Source of the DNA: Klebsormidium nitens
Taxonomy: Eukaryota > Streptophyta > Klebsormidiophyceae > Klebsormidiales > Klebsormidiaceae
Direction: 5' to 3'
Length of the DNA: 64,000 nt
NCBI GenBank assembly: GCA_000708835.1
Contig: DF237154.1
Coordinates: 62,001-126,000, forward strand
The notes below the pieces were generated by a model. The model saw only the letters and a list, made by a program, of their open reading frames with translations. It made no database searches and was not told the DNA's origin. Of this stretch, positions 62,242 to 64,000 are shown in pieces. Made by a program: the position numbers and the translations under genes. Numbering within the stretch: the stretch's first letter is position 1; each line of letters begins with the position of its first letter.

Positions 62242-63879
62242 ATGGCTGCTGTGAGCAGCATGGGGACGCGGCGCGTGCCGGGCGCACTCCCTCGCAACGT
62301 GGAGCGCCACTTCACGGTGCCCGGTATGCTGGAGGAGCGGACCGCCACGCTGCGCATGACAGAAGGGGGATCCCTCGAGGGCTTCCAGTCGCGGCTGGGC
62401 CTGGCAGACGGGCCGGCTTCTCCGGAGGCGACGGAATTGGGGGGATCCCTCAACCGGGGCACGTACAAGACCACGAACTCGGTATATGGGGAGACGTGGC
62501 GGGCGGGGAGTGGAGGAGCAGCGGAGATGGCGCCGCAGGTGAGCCTTAACAGGTGGACGGACTGATGGCAAAGTCAAGGAACCGTAACATGCAATGCGAG
62601 CAGTAAAGTCGGGGCTTGTTGCGAGATTGCGAGATGTCATGGAAAGTGCCCCGATGACAAGGTCGGGTAATGCTTGCTCACGGTGCTTGGTTTGCAGCAT
62701 CCGCAGTTGCAACAGCTTAGTCTCAGAGGAGTCCAGACAAAACGATGACGATGGCAAATTCCGTTGACATACACAGTCACCACTTAAAAGCTCTTGACAT
62801 TCACATCCTTGCATATTGAACGTAAATAGCGTCAGATTTTCCACGCTCGTCCATGCAACCAATATCCAATCAGGGCACAAAGCTGTTTCCAGGGGCGCAA
62901 CTCCTGAGGTCTCGTTTCACCTTGACAGACAATGTCTTTGGCAACCAGGCCAGGAGAGATTGTAGCAGCAGATCAAGGCACAGACGCGAATGATGGCAGG
63001 AGCATTGGCAAGCGACTCGTTGCGGACAAACAGTCGTGCTTTCTGCATCAGAGCTGCCCATCCAAGACGAAGCACTGCTGGCCAACGTGAGAAGCCCGCA
63101 TCTGGCTCAGGAACAAGAGTTCATCCCACCCAACCAACTTGCTGAAGTATCTTTTCTGCAGAGCGGCAAGGAGAACCTGGCTGGCGCCACCATTGGCCGC
63201 CCCATCACGGGGCGGGACGCCATCGAGCTCCCCCCCTCCAAGTACCCCCCCCCAACCTCGTTCCCTGCCTTCCCCAACAGCCCCACGAAGGCCCTGTCCG
63301 GCCAACTGTCACCGCAGGCCAGCAATGCGGGCAGGCCCGCGCAGCAGGGGCACACGACGCAGGGCAGCACGGACAAGGCCTCCAAGCGCTACGCACAGGT
63401 GGGCAGCGGGGGAGGTGCTCTTAATTGTTGCGGGACAGCTGGCCTTAACGACGGCTGCCCTGCATCTCTCATAGTCGCTCGACAAGAGTCGGACAGCTGC
63501 CCACTCAATTTCTGGATGGCCATTGACGTCTGAGGAATGCCGTGATCTACACCGGCACTTGTGAAACGGCAGGCACTCAAAGCTCACCTTGACTGGACTC
63601 TGTGTGAATCCAGAATCTTCGTGCGTTCTGAACGGAGTTGCGGCCTCCGGTAGGCAATCCTGTCTTTGCTTCTTTGGCGCAATTCTGTCATCCGACTCGA
63701 GTGCGCCAGCTGGCCGGGAGCCTGCCTGTGTGCGGCAGGTTAACTCAACGCTGACGGTGACGTGTGTGGTGCAGCCGCCTGTGCGCGAGTGGGAGGCGGC
63801 CCTGGAGCAGACGCTGGACGGGCTGGCGCCGCCGACGCGGTGCAACGGCTACGGCCAGGCACTCTCCAACAGAGCCAAG
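62242..63879 (+). CDS. Unrecognised protein, 5' part, runs off the window
   Basis: I do not recognise the family. Three phase-0 exons join in frame: 62242-62538 (ATG, donor GTGAGC), 63162-63398 (acceptor TTCTGCAG, donor GTGGGC) and 63775-63879 (acceptor GTGCAG, donor GTGGGC). They give 213 aa so far. The protein is polar and rich in Pro, Ser, Gly and Thr, with no signal peptide or membrane span. Short motifs are HFTVPGMLEERTATLRM, GTYKTTNSVYGETW and CNGYGQALSNRAK. Short Thr/Asn...Tyr-Gly motifs of this kind occur in some axoneme microtubule inner proteins, but that is only a weak analogy. It is divergent from the GT92 gene. The gene continues past 63880. Confidence 0.55.
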
Positions 63880-64000
63880 GTGGGCCCGCCAGGGATCCCT
63901 CGCTCCTGTACATCCCCCTGCTTCACCCGGATGCAATTTTTACACGGAACAGAAGTCGAGCGCTTCCATCGCGCAGTTTGAACATGAGTCTGCAAGTGTC

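Noticed and set aside
1-64000. CRISPR array, prokaryotic operons or an integrated phage as the main content
   Set aside because: No evenly spaced repeats; all recognisable genes are intron-split eukaryotic genes. Only the small patch near 12.4-12.9 kb looks prokaryotic.
1-64000. tRNA and rRNA genes
   Set aside because: Several GGTTCGA-like words were checked (for example near 14170, 23030 and 42515) but none sits in a cloverleaf; no rRNA stretch was recognised.

Overview
This is nuclear DNA of a eukaryote. The genes are split into many short exons with GT/AG borders (one GC-AG), introns run from about 0.2 to 2.7 kb, and there are no operons. The gene families point to the streptophyte (green plant) lineage: a KAI2/D14-type hydrolase, an AHK1-type hybrid histidine kinase, an RWA wall acetyltransferase and a choline-monooxygenase-type Rieske oxygenase. 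GC-rich exons, 6-10 kb per gene and a carnosine-synthase-like ATP-grasp gene suggest a streptophyte alga (a Klebsormidium-like alga is my best guess) rather than a flowering plant. This is inference from content only.

I rebuilt eight gene models by joining open frames at splice sites with matching phase. From left to right: (1) 2040-11772 (+), carnosine-synthase-like ATP-grasp ligase, 5' end not found; (2) 13463-15878 (-), compact SET-domain protein of 221 aa; (3) 20219-27430 (+), choline-monooxygenase-like Rieske oxygenase with an N-terminal targeting peptide, 437 aa in 12 exons; (4) 29462-33669 (+), KAI2/D14-family alpha/beta hydrolase carrying an unusual insertion of about 159 residues, 425 aa in 4 exons; (5) 35403-44181 (-), AHK1-type hybrid histidine kinase, 1193 aa in 15 exons; (6) 46541-54371 (+), RWA/Cas1p-type O-acetyltransferase, 496 aa in 13 exons; (7) 55596-61288 (-), type II membrane GT92 glycosyltransferase, 977 aa in 6 exons if one extra base in an 11-nt C run is discounted; (8) 62242-63879 and beyond (+), 5' part of an unrecognised low-complexity protein.

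The models for genes 2 to 7 close in one reading frame from ATG to stop, gene 7 with that single-base caveat. This is strong internal support for their exon borders.

The genes fit two loose themes. Osmotic or drought physiology is suggested by the AHK1-type osmosensor family, the betaine-pathway oxygenase and the KAI2-type receptor. Cell-wall polysaccharide modification is suggested by RWA and GT92, which lie tail to tail. Co-regulation is not shown by the sequence. Between genes and in introns there are several fold-back elements, a TACCG-rich island, a 139-nt assembly gap at 28383-28521, and a patch near 12.4-12.9 kb that looks bacterial or phage-like.
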